Source: Microvirga lotononidis (GTDB lineage Bacteria > Pseudomonadota > Alphaproteobacteria > Rhizobiales > Beijerinckiaceae). Taken from it: a stretch of 64,000 nucleotides of DNA. This document shows positions 10,109-19,505 of this stretch, piece after piece (within the stretch, counting starts at the first letter, position 1; each line of letters begins with the position of its first letter). The translations under genes were made by a program, and so were the position numbers. Location of the stretch: the NCBI RefSeq assembly GCF_034627025.1, contig NZ_CP141048.1, positions 4,416,001-4,480,000 on the forward strand, in the 5' to 3' direction. The notes under the pieces are model-generated. The model did not search any database. It had not been told where the DNA came from and saw nothing but the letters and a program-made list of their open reading frames with translations.

Positions 10109-11953
10109 ATGAAGCTTTCCCGTCTGTTTCTTGCGAGTACCGCCCTTCCTCTCCTGCTGCTGCCGATGCATGTCTCGGCGCTCCCATCGGAACCCGTAAA
10201 ACCCCTTGTCCTGGCGCAGGCCGGGCCGGACACCGATGAAGAGCTGCCGCCCGGCGCACGCCAGAGGCGGCAGGGACCGGACGGAGAGCGCGGCGGACGC
10301 CCCGGCCAAGAACGCCGGCAGGGTGGTCCGGACCAGGGAGCCCCCGGCGCCCCGGAGGAACGCGGCCAGCGACCGCCTCGCGGCGCAGGCCCGGGCGGAC
10401 CGCGCCCAGGCGAAGAACCGGGCGCCCAGCGCCCCCGTCGCGAGCCCGGCCCGCCGGCCGAGCGGCCGGCTCCGCCTGCGGAAGCAGCTCCGCCCCGCCC
10501 GGCTCAGGCTCCCGCCGAGAGGCCCCAGCCCCCGGCCGAAAGGCCTCAAGCCCCGGTAGAAGCACCAACCCGACCGCAGCGTCCTGCCCCGCAGGAGCGT
10601 GAACAGGCCCCTGCCGAGCGTCCCCGGCCGCAGCCTCCCGCAGGCCAGACCCGGCCGGCTACGCCTCCGCCGGCCCCGCAACAGGCAGCACCTCCGGCTC
10701 CCCAGCAGGCTCCCAACGCCACGCCGGCGGAGCGCCAGCGCCCGGGCCGCTCCGACAACACGGAGAACCCCGACCGCACCCGCGGCCAGCGCCCGGAACA
10801 GCCCAGCGCGCCTTCTGCGCCTCCTGCGCCTCCGGCCCCTCAGCCGGCTCCGTCTGCGCCTCCGCGTGCCCCGGTCCCGCCGGCTCCCGCCCCTGCTCCT
10901 GCGGCGCCAGCTCCTGCACCCCGCGCGCAGCAGCCGACGCCTCCGGCTCCCGGCGGGCAGTTCCAGCAGGTGCCTGGACGGTCTGGATTCCAGCAGGGCG
11001 CGCCAAGCCGTGCCGAGCCCCTCGATCCGTCGCGGGTCCGTATCGATGATCTGCGCAGCCAGCGCCGTGAGCGGCGGGAGGGCGACCGGGTCATCATCGA
11101 AGAGCCCGGCAACCGCACGATCATCCGCGAGGGCAATCAGGTCATCATTCGCCACGATGAGACCGAGCGGTTCCGCCAGACCTATCGCGATGCGGACATC
11201 CGCACCGAGCGGCGCGGTGCCGACGAGGAGGTCACGATCGTGCGGCGCCCAGACGGCTCCCAGATCGAGACCGTGCGTGACCAGGACGGTAACCTGATCC
11301 GCCGCATCCGCCGCGAACCGGCGGGACGCGAGGTCGTGCTCATCGAGAACCGCCGCAGCGGCATCGATCGCCGCCCGGGCTACGGATACGTGGACGAGGA
11401 GGTCATCCGCATGCCGCCTCCGATCGTCCGGATCCCGCGCGAGGAGTACATCGTCGAGACGGAGCGCGCCTCGGAGGCCGATATCGTCCGGGCCTTCACG
11501 GCGCCGCCGGTGGAGCGCATCGACCGTGCCTACACCCTCGACGAGGTCCGTCGCAGCCAGCCGCTCCGCGAGCGTATGCGCCGCGTGGACGTCGATACCA
11601 TCAACTTCGAGTTCGGCTCCTGGGACCTCCCGCCGGATCAGATCGATTCTCTCAGGGGCATCGCTGACGGGTTGCGTCAGGCGATCTCCCGCAACCCGAA
11701 CGAGATCTTCCTGGTCGAGGGTCACACGGACGCGGTCGGTTCGGACGAGGACAACCTGACCCTGTCCGACCGGCGTGCCGAAACCGTCGCGACCATCCTG
11801 ACGCAGCGCTTCCAGATTCCCGCCGAGAACCTCACCACGCAGGGTTACGGCGAGCAGTATCTGAAGGTGAACACGCAAGGCCCGGAACGCGAGAACCGCC
11901 GCGTGACGATGCGCCGGATCACACCGCTGCTGCAGGGACAGAACCAGCAGTAA
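10109..11953 (+). CDS. OmpA family outer-membrane/peptidoglycan-binding protein with long Pro-rich region
   Basis: 614 residues. Signal peptide at residues 1-24 (MKLSRLFLASTALPLLLLP, ending VSA). Residues ~45-310 are low-complexity Pro/Ala/Arg/Gln sequence (repeated ERPxPP and APxAP-type words). Residues ~320-490 are charged, with DDRxIIEE-like segments (DRVIIEEPGNRTIIREGNQV). The C-terminal OmpA domain (about 495-605) has FEFGSWDLPPDQ, VEGHTDAVGSDEDNLTLSDRRAE and GYGEQYLKVNTQGPERENRR, the peptidoglycan (diaminopimelate) contact pattern. I infer that the Pro-rich part spans the periplasm. The start is ATG 10109 with GAGG close upstream; an in-frame TTG at 10100 is less likely. A strong terminator follows at 11963. 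Confidence 0.88.
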   Translation: MKLSRLFLASTALPLLLLPMHVSALPSEPVKPLVLAQAGPDTDEELPPGARQRRQGPDGERGGRPGQERRQGGPDQGAPGAPEERGQRPPRGAGPGGPRPGEEPGAQRPRREPGPPAERPAPPAEAAPPRPAQAPAERPQPPAERPQAPVEAPTRPQRPAPQEREQAPAERPRPQPPAGQTRPATPPPAPQQAAPPAPQQAPNATPAERQRPGRSDNTENPDRTRGQRPEQPSAPSAPPAPPAPQPAPSAPPRAPVPPAPAPAPAAPAPAPRAQQPTPPAPGGQFQQVPGRSGFQQGAPSRAEPLDPSRVRIDDLRSQRRERREGDRVIIEEPGNRTIIREGNQVIIRHDETERFRQTYRDADIRTERRGADEEVTIVRRPDGSQIETVRDQDGNLIRRIRREPAGREVVLIENRRSGIDRRPGYGYVDEEVIRMPPPIVRIPREEYIVETERASEADIVRAFTAPPVERIDRAYTLDEVRRSQPLRERMRRVDVDTINFEFGSWDLPPDQIDSLRGIADGLRQAISRNPNEIFLVEGHTDAVGSDEDNLTLSDRRAETVATILTQRFQIPAENLTTQGYGEQYLKVNTQGPERENRRVTMRRITPLLQGQNQQ

Positions 11954-11962
11954 TAAAAAGAG

Positions 11963-11990
11963 CCGGGAGGAGACGGATCCTCCCGGTTTC
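11963..11990 (+). terminator. rho-independent terminator after the OmpA-family gene
   Basis: Nine-base-pair stem CCGGGAGGA / TCCTCCCGG with a six-base loop, then TTTC. It begins 10 bases after the stop codon. Confidence 0.85.
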
Positions 11991-12222
11991 TCCCTGGAAG
12001 CACCCGGACTTGGATCGCGACTTCGGAGCGGATCGATGAGCCTTCCGCGCCGGAGCACCCGGCGCTGAAAGCCGAGGTGCATTTTTCCTGCGCCGACCGA
12101 ACCCACGCACCGAAAATTGCCCGAACGCCTAAGCCCTTAGGAGAACATCCCTCAAGTATTTCTTATTCGTTAACCTTTTCGCGGTGACGTTTAGTCAAGA
12201 AAACAAATTGGGGGAGCAAACC

Positions 12223-13971
12223 ATGTTCGGCATATTACGCCGTGCTCAACATGCCGATGCTTTGGACAATACCGTCCCGATCATCCCGGAGGAGCCGACG
12301 CCGATCGTCCAGCGCGAGAGCGGTCTGGACACCGAGATCATGAATTCACTGGAGGCCGACGTTCTGAAGGCCATCCACGGCGTCACTCAGGCCATTGCGG
12401 TCGCCGCCGCCGATGTCGCGGCTCTCGAGAATGATCTGGCGGAGATCCGCGCCCATGCCGGGGAGCTTGCCTCGTCGTGCAGGACTGCTTCGGGCGAAAC
12501 CCTTGCCCTGGCCTCGTCGACCGAAGAACTGGCTGCCACATCGGCCGAGATCGGCCGCGCCATGGATCATGCAAGCGAACGGGTCGACAACGCCGTCCGT
12601 GCAGCGCAGAAGGCGAGCCACCTCATCACGCAACTCTCCGCCGCGACGGCGGAGATCGTCGGCATCGTGGATACCATCTCTTCAGTGGCACGGCAGACGA
12701 ACCTGCTCGCGCTCAACGCAACCATCGAGGCCGCGCGGGCCGGCGAAGCCGGAAAGGGTTTCGCGGTGGTCGCGTCCGAGGTGAAGGTCCTGTCTACGCA
12801 GACCGCCCGAGCCGCCGACGACATCCGCCTGCGGATCGATCATCTGCGCGAGACGGCCCAAGCCTCCACGAGCGCCGTAACCGAAGTGGTTGAAGTGATC
12901 CAAGGCGTCGGCCCCGTCTTCGAAACGGTGCGAAACGCGGTCGGCGATCAGAATGCGGCCATCGGCGAAGCATCCCGCCTCGCGAGCGTCACGTCGGACA
13001 GCGTCGCGACGGTGAGCCGCCATGCCGGCGACGTGAACAACATCTCGCTCGATGCCGGTCGAAGGGCCCATCAAGCCGATCAGGCCACGACGACGGCGGA
13101 CGGGCTTGCCAAGGCTCTGGGACAGCGGTTCGTCACCGTCATGCGCCAGAGCGAGCTCGGCGACCGGCGCCAGTCGGATCGGCTCCCCATCGATCGCCCG
13201 GCGACCGTCTGCATCGGTGGGCGCAGCGCTCCCACGCGACTGATCGACATCAGCCAGGGCGGCCTCCTGATCGCCTCGGCGGCCGATCTGCGCATCGAGG
13301 TCGGCATGTCGGCAGATATCGAGGCGCCGGCGATCGGCCGCGTCAGGCTGCGCGTCGTGGCTACCAGTCCGATGGGCGTTCATTGCGCTTTCGATCATAG
13401 CGATGCCGAGACCCGTACCCGCATCGACAGCTTCATCGCTCAGGCCGAAGCAACCTATAAGCCGCGCATCCTGCTCGCGCAGGAAACGGCCCGTCAGGTC
13501 GAGATACTGATCGAACAAGCCGTGTCCGAAGGCTCGGTTTCGCGCGAGGCCGTGTTCGACACGGACTACAAGTTGCTGCCGGACACCGACCCCGCGCAGT
13601 ACGGGACGGCCTATCTTCCCCTCTTCGAGCGGCTTCTGCCGTCTCTCCTGGAAAGAGTTCTGGCCTCCGACCCGGCCATGGCCTTCTGCCTCGCCATCGA
13701 CCGCAACGGCTACATCCCGGTCCACAACAGGCTCTATTCGCAGCCCCAGCGCGCGGGCGATCCGCTATGGAACGCGGCCAATGCCCGGAACAGGCGCATC
13801 TTCGACGATAGGGCCGGCATCACGGCTGGCCGTTCCACCCGTCCCTTCGTCGTCCAGTCCTACGCCCGCGACATGGGCGGAGGCAAGATCGTCATGATGC
13901 AGGAGGTCGACGCCCCGATCCGCATTTTCGGACGGCACTGGGGCGGCTTGCGAACGGCCTATCGCGCTTAA
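12223..13971 (+). CDS. soluble methyl-accepting chemotaxis-type protein with PilZ domain
   Basis: 582 residues with no membrane segment, so probably cytosolic. Residues ~40-300 are a coiled MCP signalling region; the CheA/CheW-contact hairpin tip is at about 155-190 ([20 protein letters not shown]). Residues ~310-405 form a PilZ domain with both c-di-GMP marks, RQSDR and DISQGG. Residues ~415-582 look like a sensor module of a type seen in some alphaproteobacterial MCPs ([12 protein letters not shown] at the end); I cannot name it firmly. So the sensor lies at the C-terminus, after the signalling region. I chose ATG 12223 because of GGGGGAG six bases upstream; GTG 12184 has no ribosome site. 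It overlaps the end of era by four bases (convergent). Confidence 0.85.
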   Translation: MFGILRRAQHADALDNTVPIIPEEPTPIVQRESGLDTEIMNSLEADVLKAIHGVTQAIAVAAADVAALENDLAEIRAHAGELASSCRTASGETLALASSTEELAATSAEIGRAMDHASERVDNAVRAAQKASHLITQLSAATAEIVGIVDTISSVARQTNLLALNATIEAARAGEAGKGFAVVASEVKVLSTQTARAADDIRLRIDHLRETAQASTSAVTEVVEVIQGVGPVFETVRNAVGDQNAAIGEASRLASVTSDSVATVSRHAGDVNNISLDAGRRAHQADQATTTADGLAKALGQRFVTVMRQSELGDRRQSDRLPIDRPATVCIGGRSAPTRLIDISQGGLLIASAADLRIEVGMSADIEAPAIGRVRLRVVATSPMGVHCAFDHSDAETRTRIDSFIAQAEATYKPRILLAQETARQVEILIEQAVSEGSVSREAVFDTDYKLLPDTDPAQYGTAYLPLFERLLPSLLERVLASDPAMAFCLAIDRNGYIPVHNRLYSQPQRAGDPLWNAANARNRRIFDDRAGITAGRSTRPFVVQSYARDMGGGKIVMMQEVDAPIRIFGRHWGGLRTAYRA

Positions 13972-14882
13972 CCCCGCGGGAACTCCAGGCCCATCTCGCG
14001 GTAGCGCTCGGGATCGTCGCTCCAGTTCTCGCGCACCTTCACGAAGATGAAGAGGTGCACGGGACTCTCGGCGATTTCGGCGATCTCCTTGCGGGCCGCC
14101 TGGCCGATGGCCTTGATCGTCTGGCCTCCCTTGCCGAGCACGATCTTGCGCTGGCTGTCGCGCTCGACGAACACCGTCTGCTCGATGCGCACCGAGCCGT
14201 CCGGGCGCACCTGCCACTGGTCGGTCTCGACGGTGGACTGGTAGGGCAGCTCCTCGTGCAGGCGCTCGTAGATCTTCTCGCGGGTGATCTCGGCGGCCAG
14301 CATGCGTAGGGGCGCGTCGGAAATCTGATCCTCCGGATAGAGCCAGGGCCCTTCCGGCATCATCTCGGCGAGTTGGCGCTTGAGGGTCTGGATGCCGTCG
14401 CCCTTGAGGGCCGAAATCATGAACGTGTGCGCGAAGGGCACCGTCTCGTTGAGCTTCGCGGCCATCTCGAGGAGCTTGGACCGTTCGATCAGGTCGATCT
14501 TGTTGAGGATCAGGACCTTCGGTCGCTTCAGCTCGGGCAGCTTGGCAAGGATCGCCTCGGCCTCCTCGTCGATTCCCTTGCGGGCGTCGAGCAGGAGCGC
14601 GATCACGTCCGCATCCCCGGCTCCGCCCCAGGCCGATGTGACCATGGCCCGATCGAGGCGGCGCTTGGGCTTGAAGATGCCGGGCGTGTCCACGAAGACG
14701 ATCTGCGCCTCGCCCTCGATGGCGATGCCGCGCACCAGGGCGCGGGTCGTCTGCACCTTGCGCGACACGATGGAGACCTTGGACCCGACGAGCGAGTTCA
14801 GAAGGGTCGACTTGCCTGCGTTCGGCGCACCGATGAGAGCGACGAAACCGGCCTTCGTGTTGGTCTGCTCAGGCTGTTCCAT
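13968..14882 (-). CDS. era: GTPase Era
   Basis: An essential GTPase that binds 16S rRNA in 30S assembly. 304 residues. The G1 loop is GAPNAGKST (residues 18-26), G3 is [12 protein letters not shown]4 is LNKIDLIE. The C-terminal KH domain includes [15 protein letters not shown]. Its ATG lies inside the end of rnc (14-base overlap), so the two are translationally coupled. It is the last gene of the minus-strand pdxJ-acpS-lepB-rnc-era block; the 3' end overlaps the stop of the MCP-PilZ gene. Confidence 0.98.
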   Translation of the reverse strand: MEQPEQTNTKAGFVALIGAPNAGKSTLLNSLVGSKVSIVSRKVQTTRALVRGIAIEGEAQIVFVDTPGIFKPKRRLDRAMVTSAWGGAGDADVIALLLDARKGIDEEAEAILAKLPELKRPKVLILNKIDLIERSKLLEMAAKLNETVPFAHTFMISALKGDGIQTLKRQLAEMMPEGPWLYPEDQISDAPLRMLAAEITREKIYERLHEELPYQSTVETDQWQVRPDGSVRIEQTVFVERDSQRKIVLGKGGQTIKAIGQAARKEIAEIAESPVHLFIFVKVRENWSDDPERYREMGLEFPRG

Positions 14883-15579
14883 GCTCTTCCTCCGTCCACA
14901 CGCCCTCTCTCATGAGAAGGCTTCGCGCCGCAGCCTGTTCCGCGACGCGCTTCGACGTGCCGGAGCCGAACTCGCCCTCGGCACCCTTCACCTTGACCAG
15001 AACCCGGAATTTCGGCGCGTGGTCAGGGCCCGTCTGCTCCGCCACGGAATAGGTCGGAGGCGGAAGCCCCTGTCCCTGCGCCCATTCCTGGAGGGCGCTC
15101 TTCGGGTCGCGCAAGGGGCGTCGGGGCGCCTCGAGCAGGGACTGGAACGAGCGCTCGACGAGAGCGCAGGCCGCCTCGTAGCCGCCGTCCAGGAAGACGG
15201 CGCCGATGATCGCCTCGCAGACGTCGGCCAGGATGGTCTGGTTGCGCCGCTCGCCCGAATGGGCCTCGCCGGCGCCAAGCTTGAGATAAGGCCCGACATC
15301 CCACGCGATGGCGATCTCGGCGCAGCTTTCACGCCGCACAAGCTCTGCGAGGCGCCGCGAAAGCTCGCCCTCGGGCGCGCCGGGAAACTTCCTGTAGAGC
15401 AGTCCGGCGATCGCGAGACCGAGCACCCGGTCGCCCAGGAACTCCAGCCTCTGATAGCTCTGCCCGGCCGCCTGCGGGGCGCTGACATGGGTCAGCGCCT
15501 CGTCCAGGAGTTCGGGTTTCTCGAAGCGATAACCGAGCTTGCTCAGAAGCTCGTCGAGGTTCGGTCTGCGGCGTGCCAC
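14869..15579 (-). CDS. rnc: ribonuclease III
   Basis: A double-strand-specific endoribonuclease for rRNA and mRNA processing. 236 residues. The signature RLEFLGDRVLGL carries E46 and D50; the second metal-binding pair is D119 and E122 in ADVCEAIIG. The double-stranded RNA-binding domain covers about residues 160-228 (PKSALQEWAQG to EQAAARSLL). Three bases separate it from the lepB stop, and its end overlaps era by 14 bases, consistent with one operon. Confidence 0.98.
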   Translation of the reverse strand: MARRRPNLDELLSKLGYRFEKPELLDEALTHVSAPQAAGQSYQRLEFLGDRVLGLAIAGLLYRKFPGAPEGELSRRLAELVRRESCAEIAIAWDVGPYLKLGAGEAHSGERRNQTILADVCEAIIGAVFLDGGYEAACALVERSFQSLLEAPRRPLRDPKSALQEWAQGQGLPPPTYSVAEQTGPDHAPKFRVLVKVKGAEGEFGSGTSKRVAEQAAARSLLMREGVWTEEEHGTA

Positions 15580-15582
15580 GGG

Positions 15583-16359
15583 TTACTGGATCCGCTCGAA
15601 GAGGCGATTCCAGCGGATCTTCTGCGGCCATTCCCAGGGACGCCACAGGGACGCGCTCTCGTCGATGGAGAAGAAGATGATCTCGGCGCGGCCGACCAGG
15701 TTCTCGAACGGCACTTGGCCGACACTCGCCTCGTCACGCGAGTCGGTGGAGTTATCCCGGTTGTCGCCCATCATGAAGAAGTGGCCCGGCTGCACCGTGT
15801 AGACGTTGGTGTTGTCCCAGTAGCCGCGGTCGCCGTCGCGCTCGATGACGAAATGGGACACGCCGCCGGGCAGAGTCTCCTTGTATTGCGGCACGGAGAT
15901 CGTGCGGCCGTAGAGATCCGTGGTCTTGTAATCCTCGACGCGCTCGCGCTGGACCGGCTGACCGTTGATGTGCAGCACGCCGCCGATCACCTGGATCTTG
16001 TCGCCCGGCAGGCCGATCACGCGCTTGATGTAGTCGGTCGAATTGTCCTTCGGCAGTTTGAACACCGCGATCTCGCCGCGCTTCGGCTCGGAGCCGAAGA
16101 TACGGCCGGAGAAGAGGTTGGGGCTGAAGGGGATCGAGTGCTTGGAATAGCCGTAGGAATACTTGGAAACGAACAGATAGTCGCCGATCAGCAGCGTCGG
16201 GATCAGCGATCCCGATGGGATGTTGAAGGGCTGGAAGAGAACGGTGCGTACGACCACCGCGATCAGAAGCGCCTGGACGATGACCTTGATGGTCTCCCAA
16301 AGGCCGCCTTCCTCGTTCTTCGCGCTGCTACCTACGTATTTGCTGCTTTTATCGCTCAC
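15583..16359 (-). CDS. lepB: signal peptidase I
   Basis: An inner-membrane serine protease that removes signal peptides. 258 residues from GTG 16359. One membrane segment at about residues 24-42 (IKVIVQALLIAVVVRTVLF), then the catalytic serine S51 in IPSGSLIPTLLIGD; the general-base lysine is in DYIKRVIGLPGD; GHFFMMGDNRDNSTDSR is the conserved C-terminal box. The frame stays open to 16521, but those 54 residues do not resemble the family, and GTG 16359 has AGG upstream. It is within the pdxJ-acpS-lepB-rnc-era block, about 200 bases from acpS. Confidence 0.95.
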   Translation of the reverse strand: MSDKSSKYVGSSAKNEEGGLWETIKVIVQALLIAVVVRTVLFQPFNIPSGSLIPTLLIGDYLFVSKYSYGYSKHSIPFSPNLFSGRIFGSEPKRGEIAVFKLPKDNSTDYIKRVIGLPGDKIQVIGGVLHINGQPVQRERVEDYKTTDLYGRTISVPQYKETLPGGVSHFVIERDGDRGYWDNTNVYTVQPGHFFMMGDNRDNSTDSRDEASVGQVPFENLVGRAEIIFFSIDESASLWRPWEWPQKIRWNRLFERIQ

Positions 16360-16562
16360 GTCCGTCGACCTATGCTCTTGGACTATCCCGGCGGAGGCCG
16401 TCTTCGTCCGGTGGCAAGTCGAGAGGGGTTTGCACTTAAGCCCCAAGGGCAAACCACTCTCGATTGATGTATTTGCTCCGGCCCGCTCGTCGGGATGCCG
16501 GAATCCGTCCTGTTGCGGCATGCTCTAACCTAAGGCGCGGCCTGCCGCAACGCGGTCACCCC

Positions 16563-16961
16563 TCATGCAGGCAGCGCCTCGATGATCACGAAGGCTTGAG
16601 CCAGGGGCGGATCGTCCGTCAGGGACACGTGGACCACCGCCCTGTGCCCTGCAGGCGTCATCACCTTCAGGCGTTCCAACGCTCCCCCGGTCAGCCGCAT
16701 GGTCGGGCGGCCGGTCGGAAGATTGACCACCTCCATGTCGCGCCAGAAGACGCCATGGCTCAACCCCGTTCCCAGTGCCTTGGCGCAGGCCTCCTTGGCG
16801 GCGAAGCGCCGGGCGTAGGAAGGAGCACGGGCGGCCCGCCTGTCGCTCCGCGCGCGCTCGCCTTCCGTATAGATGCGGTGCGTGAACCGATCGCCAAAGC
16901 GTTCGATCGATTTTTCGATGCGCCGGATGTCGCAGAGGTCGGAGCCGATGCCGATGATCAC
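16563..16961 (-). CDS. acpS: holo-[acyl-carrier-protein] synthase
   Basis: Transfers 4'-phosphopantetheine from CoA to the serine of acyl carrier protein, needed for fatty acid synthesis. 132 residues. Start [16 protein letters not shown] has the metal-binding Asp; [12 protein letters not shown] carries the second metal Glu and the catalytic Lys. Its start overlaps the pdxJ stop by four bases, so translation is coupled. Confidence 0.97.
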   Translation of the reverse strand: MIIGIGSDLCDIRRIEKSIERFGDRFTHRIYTEGERARSDRRAARAPSYARRFAAKEACAKALGTGLSHGVFWRDMEVVNLPTGRPTMRLTGGALERLKVMTPAGHRAVVHVSLTDDPPLAQAFVIIEALPA

Positions 16962-17716
16962 GCCGTCACCTGTGCCCGGCCCTGGTCCATGGCGACGCGC
17001 ATGGCTCGAACGGCTTCGTCGAGCCCGATGAAGATCGCCTCCCCGATCAGGGAATGGCCGATATTGAGTTCCACGATCTGGGGAATGGCCGCGACCGGGC
17101 GCACGGAGTCGAGGGCAAGGCCGTGGCCCGCGTGGATTTCAAGGCCGATTCCGGCTCCGTGCTCGGCCGCGCGCTTCAGGCGCTCCAGCTCATGGGCGAT
17201 TCTGGCCTCGTCCCCATCGGCGACCGCCTCGCAATACGTCCCCGTATGGAGCTCGACCACGGGCGCCCGCAGGTCGCAGGCTGCATCCATGACGGCGATT
17301 TCCGGCTCGACGAACAGCGACACCCGGATGCCCTCGCCCTTCAGTTCCTGGATCACCGGACGCAGATGGGCATGGGCGCCGATGATGTCGAGCCCCCCTT
17401 CCGTGGTCCGCTCCTCGCGCTTTTCAGGGACAAGGCAGGCCGCATGGGGATGGATCCGTGTGGCGAGCGCTACCATCTCGGACGTCGCTGCCATCTCGAA
17501 GTTGAGCGGCACGAACAGTTCCTGCTTGAGCCGCCACATATCCGCATCCCGGATATGACGCCGGTCTTCCCTCAAATGAGCGGTGATCCCGTCCGCCCCG
17601 GCCAGCACGGCCAAGTTCGCGGCCCGGACCGGATCGGGATGAATGCCGCCTCGCGCATTCCGCACGGTCGCGACGTGATCGATATTGACGCCGAGGCGTA
17701 GAGGAGGAGCTGTCAT
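16958..17716 (-). CDS. pdxJ: pyridoxine 5'-phosphate synthase
   Basis: The last ring-closing step of DXP-dependent vitamin B6 synthesis, joining 3-amino-2-oxopropyl phosphate and 1-deoxyxylulose 5-phosphate. 252 residues. [14 protein letters not shown] and HLREDRRHI at the N-terminus and [14 protein letters not shown] near the end are the family marks. First gene of the minus-strand block; its promoter should lie in the 134-base gap 17717-17850, shared with a divergent small membrane protein gene. Confidence 0.97.
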   Translation of the reverse strand: MTAPPLRLGVNIDHVATVRNARGGIHPDPVRAANLAVLAGADGITAHLREDRRHIRDADMWRLKQELFVPLNFEMAATSEMVALATRIHPHAACLVPEKREERTTEGGLDIIGAHAHLRPVIQELKGEGIRVSLFVEPEIAVMDAACDLRAPVVELHTGTYCEAVADGDEARIAHELERLKRAAEHGAGIGLEIHAGHGLALDSVRPVAAIPQIVELNIGHSLIGEAIFIGLDEAVRAMRVAMDQGRAQVTA

Positions 17717-17850
17717 GGGCCTCTATGTAGCAGAGAGACGTTTATTTCCTAGCCGGCAGACAGGGCACTTGCGGCTACCAATCAAAAAGAGATTGCGGCA
17801 GGACCATTGGGTCTATATGAATGATACTTAATATCATTTTGCCGTGACCA

Positions 17851-18099
17851 ATGCTGCGCGCAATCATACTGATCCTGCTTGGCCTGCAAACCGTTGTCTG
17901 GCTCCGGTTTCTGGCCATGCTCCTCACAAATCCGAATCTTGCGGGGAGTGGATGGATGGGCGCCATCATCGCCTTGCCGCTCGTCGTCTTTGCTGCGCTC
18001 GCGCTGCCCGCCCTCATCCTCGCCCTGAAACGAAGGATGCTGTGGCTCGCGTTGGCTCTTACCCTGACGGCACCCGGCTTCGCCCTCCTGGTGCTTTAG
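17851..18099 (+). CDS. small integral membrane protein, unknown
   Basis: 82 residues, mostly hydrophobic, with about three membrane segments (AIILILLGLQTVVWLRFLA; IIALPLVVFAALALPALIL; LWLALALTLTAPGFALLVL) and a KRR loop between the second and third. I do not recognise a family. A related but broken sequence follows directly (18140-18468). No clear ribosome site is visible; divergent from pdxJ. Confidence 0.6.
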   Translation: MLRAIILILLGLQTVVWLRFLAMLLTNPNLAGSGWMGAIIALPLVVFAALALPALILALKRRMLWLALALTLTAPGFALLVL

Positions 18100-18139
18100 A
18101 ATGCGGGTCTATTAACGCCGGCTTGGCAGGTCCCAGCAG

Positions 18140-18468
18140 ATGGATCGTACCTTACTGATCGCTCTCATCGGCTTTGAAACACTGGCTCGCGCTGGATTTT
18201 TTGGCGGGCGGCATCGTGTCCCAGTGGGATGCCGACGGCATGGGCCCGGGCGCTATCCGCCGCCTATGTCATCTTGGCAATCCTGGTCTTTCTCTGCTTT
18301 CTTCTACCGGCCCTTGTGCTCTTGACGAAAAGAAAATCCCCCAGCTTGGCCCTCATTCTTGTGCTGATTCCCCTCGTTCCTTTGATCGGGGTCATCGGAC
18401 CGATGATTGCCAGCTCCGAGTGGTATATCTCCTGGTTCGTCCGGCGGCGGGCGCCCTGGCATCGATAA
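18140..18468 (+). pseudogene. probable broken tandem copy of the small membrane protein gene
   Basis: Three short pieces in three frames together resemble the protein at 17851-18099. Frame from ATG 18140: MDRTLLIALIGFET (compare MLRAIILILLGLQT). Frame from about 18174: HWLALDFLAGGIV. Frame from 18229: AAYVILAILVFLCFLLPAL followed by TKRKS (compare IIALPLVVFAALALPALIL and KRRM). Two frameshifts would be needed, so either a decayed duplicate or base errors in the assembly. The final 79-codon frame (18229-18468) could still be expressed alone. Similarity was judged by eye only. Confidence 0.45.
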
Positions 18469-18713
18469 TGCCTTGCCTTCCCGACCCAAATCAACTATAG
18501 CCGCCGCTTCGCGTTCGCTCCGGCCGGGGGCTGAACGGACGGTGCGGCTTGCCGCATAGGGGTTTCACGCTCCGTCGTCCCGTGTCTCCGCCTTCGACAA
18601 CCGCTCGGGCCTTGCAGGCTCGAAGGGCTTGGCGCCGATCGGACGCGCGAAACGGCCGGAACACTCCTCAAAACAGTGCACGGCATGAACCTCAAACCTG
18701 AGAAAGGCCCACT

Positions 18714-19115
18714 ATGCCTCTCTACGAGCATATCTTTTTGGCTCGCCAGGATGTCACCCCGCAGCAGGTCGAAGCAATGGTCGACCAGTACAAGGGCGTC
18801 ATCGAGCAGAACGGCGGCAGCGTCGACAAGACCGAGATGTGGGGCGTGAAGTCCCTCGCCTACCGGATCAAGAAGAACCGCAAGGCGCATTTCACGATGT
18901 TCAACCTCAACGCTCCGGCCCCGGCCGTGGCCGAGATGGAGCGTCAGATGCGCATCAACGAAGACATCCTTCGTTTCATGACCATCAAGGTCGAAGAGCT
19001 CGAGACCGAGCCGTCCGTGATGATGCAGAAGCGCGACCGCGACGAGCGCAAGGACCGCGAGCGCCGTGAGCGCGATGGCGGCCCTGAGGGCGGCAACGAA
19101 GGCGAGGAGGCTTAA
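18714..19115 (+). CDS. rpsF: 30S ribosomal protein S6
   Basis: 133 residues. [19 protein letters not shown] and [18 protein letters not shown] are typical S6; the tail after residue ~100 is a charged Arg/Asp/Glu/Gly extension, usual in alphaproteobacteria. It binds 16S rRNA as a pair with S18, encoded two bases downstream. A GAGAAAGG-type ribosome site precedes ATG 18714. The 245-base non-coding leader (18469-18713) may hold an S6:S18-responsive structure, known for rpsF leaders in other bacteria; I could not confirm one. Confidence 0.98.
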   Translation: MPLYEHIFLARQDVTPQQVEAMVDQYKGVIEQNGGSVDKTEMWGVKSLAYRIKKNRKAHFTMFNLNAPAPAVAEMERQMRINEDILRFMTIKVEELETEPSVMMQKRDRDERKDRERRERDGGPEGGNEGEEA

Positions 19116-19117
19116 TC

Positions 19118-19375
19118 ATGGCATTTGGTGCTACTGGTGGGGCCGCTGGCGGCCGCCGTCCGTTCTTCCGCCGTCGCAAGACCTGCCCGTTCTCGGGCCC
19201 GAACGCTCCGAAGATCGACTACAAGGACACGAAGCTCCTGTCCCGCTACATCTCCGAGCGCGGCAAGATCGTTCCTTCGCGCATCACGGCCGTGTCGGCC
19301 AAGAAGCAGCGTGAGCTCGCCCAGGCGATCAAGCGTGCCCGCTTCCTGGGCCTCCTGCCCTACGTGATCCGCTAA
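19118..19375 (+). CDS. rpsR: 30S ribosomal protein S18
   Basis: 85 residues: [31 protein letters not shown] and [20 protein letters not shown] are standard S18 sequence. It starts two bases after rpsF and is followed by a GC-rich hairpin at 19386 that may end or attenuate the transcript before the membrane protein and rplI genes. Confidence 0.98.
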   Translation: MAFGATGGAAGGRRPFFRRRKTCPFSGPNAPKIDYKDTKLLSRYISERGKIVPSRITAVSAKKQRELAQAIKRARFLGLLPYVIR

Positions 19376-19385
19376 TCAAGACTTT

Positions 19386-19420
19386 GGCGGGCCGACTCGC
19401 GCGGCCCGCCTTCCCCTTTT
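19386..19420 (+). terminator. terminator or attenuator after rpsR
   Basis: Nine-base-pair stem GGCGGGCCG / CGGCCCGCC with a seven-base loop, then TTCCCCTTTT. The T tract is interrupted, so it may be only partly effective, letting rplI be transcribed from the same promoter. Confidence 0.7.
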
Positions 19421-19505
19421 CCAAGATCGCCCAGCGGTGAGAACCCGCGGGGTCAGTTGGGGCCAGGCCCCTAACCCTGCCGACGAGCAGCGGGACAGCG
19501 AGACG

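Noticed and set aside
14380..16467. 695-codon plus-strand frame across era, rnc and lepB
   Set aside because: Antisense to three firmly identified genes, with a translation that has no protein-like hydrophobic pattern.
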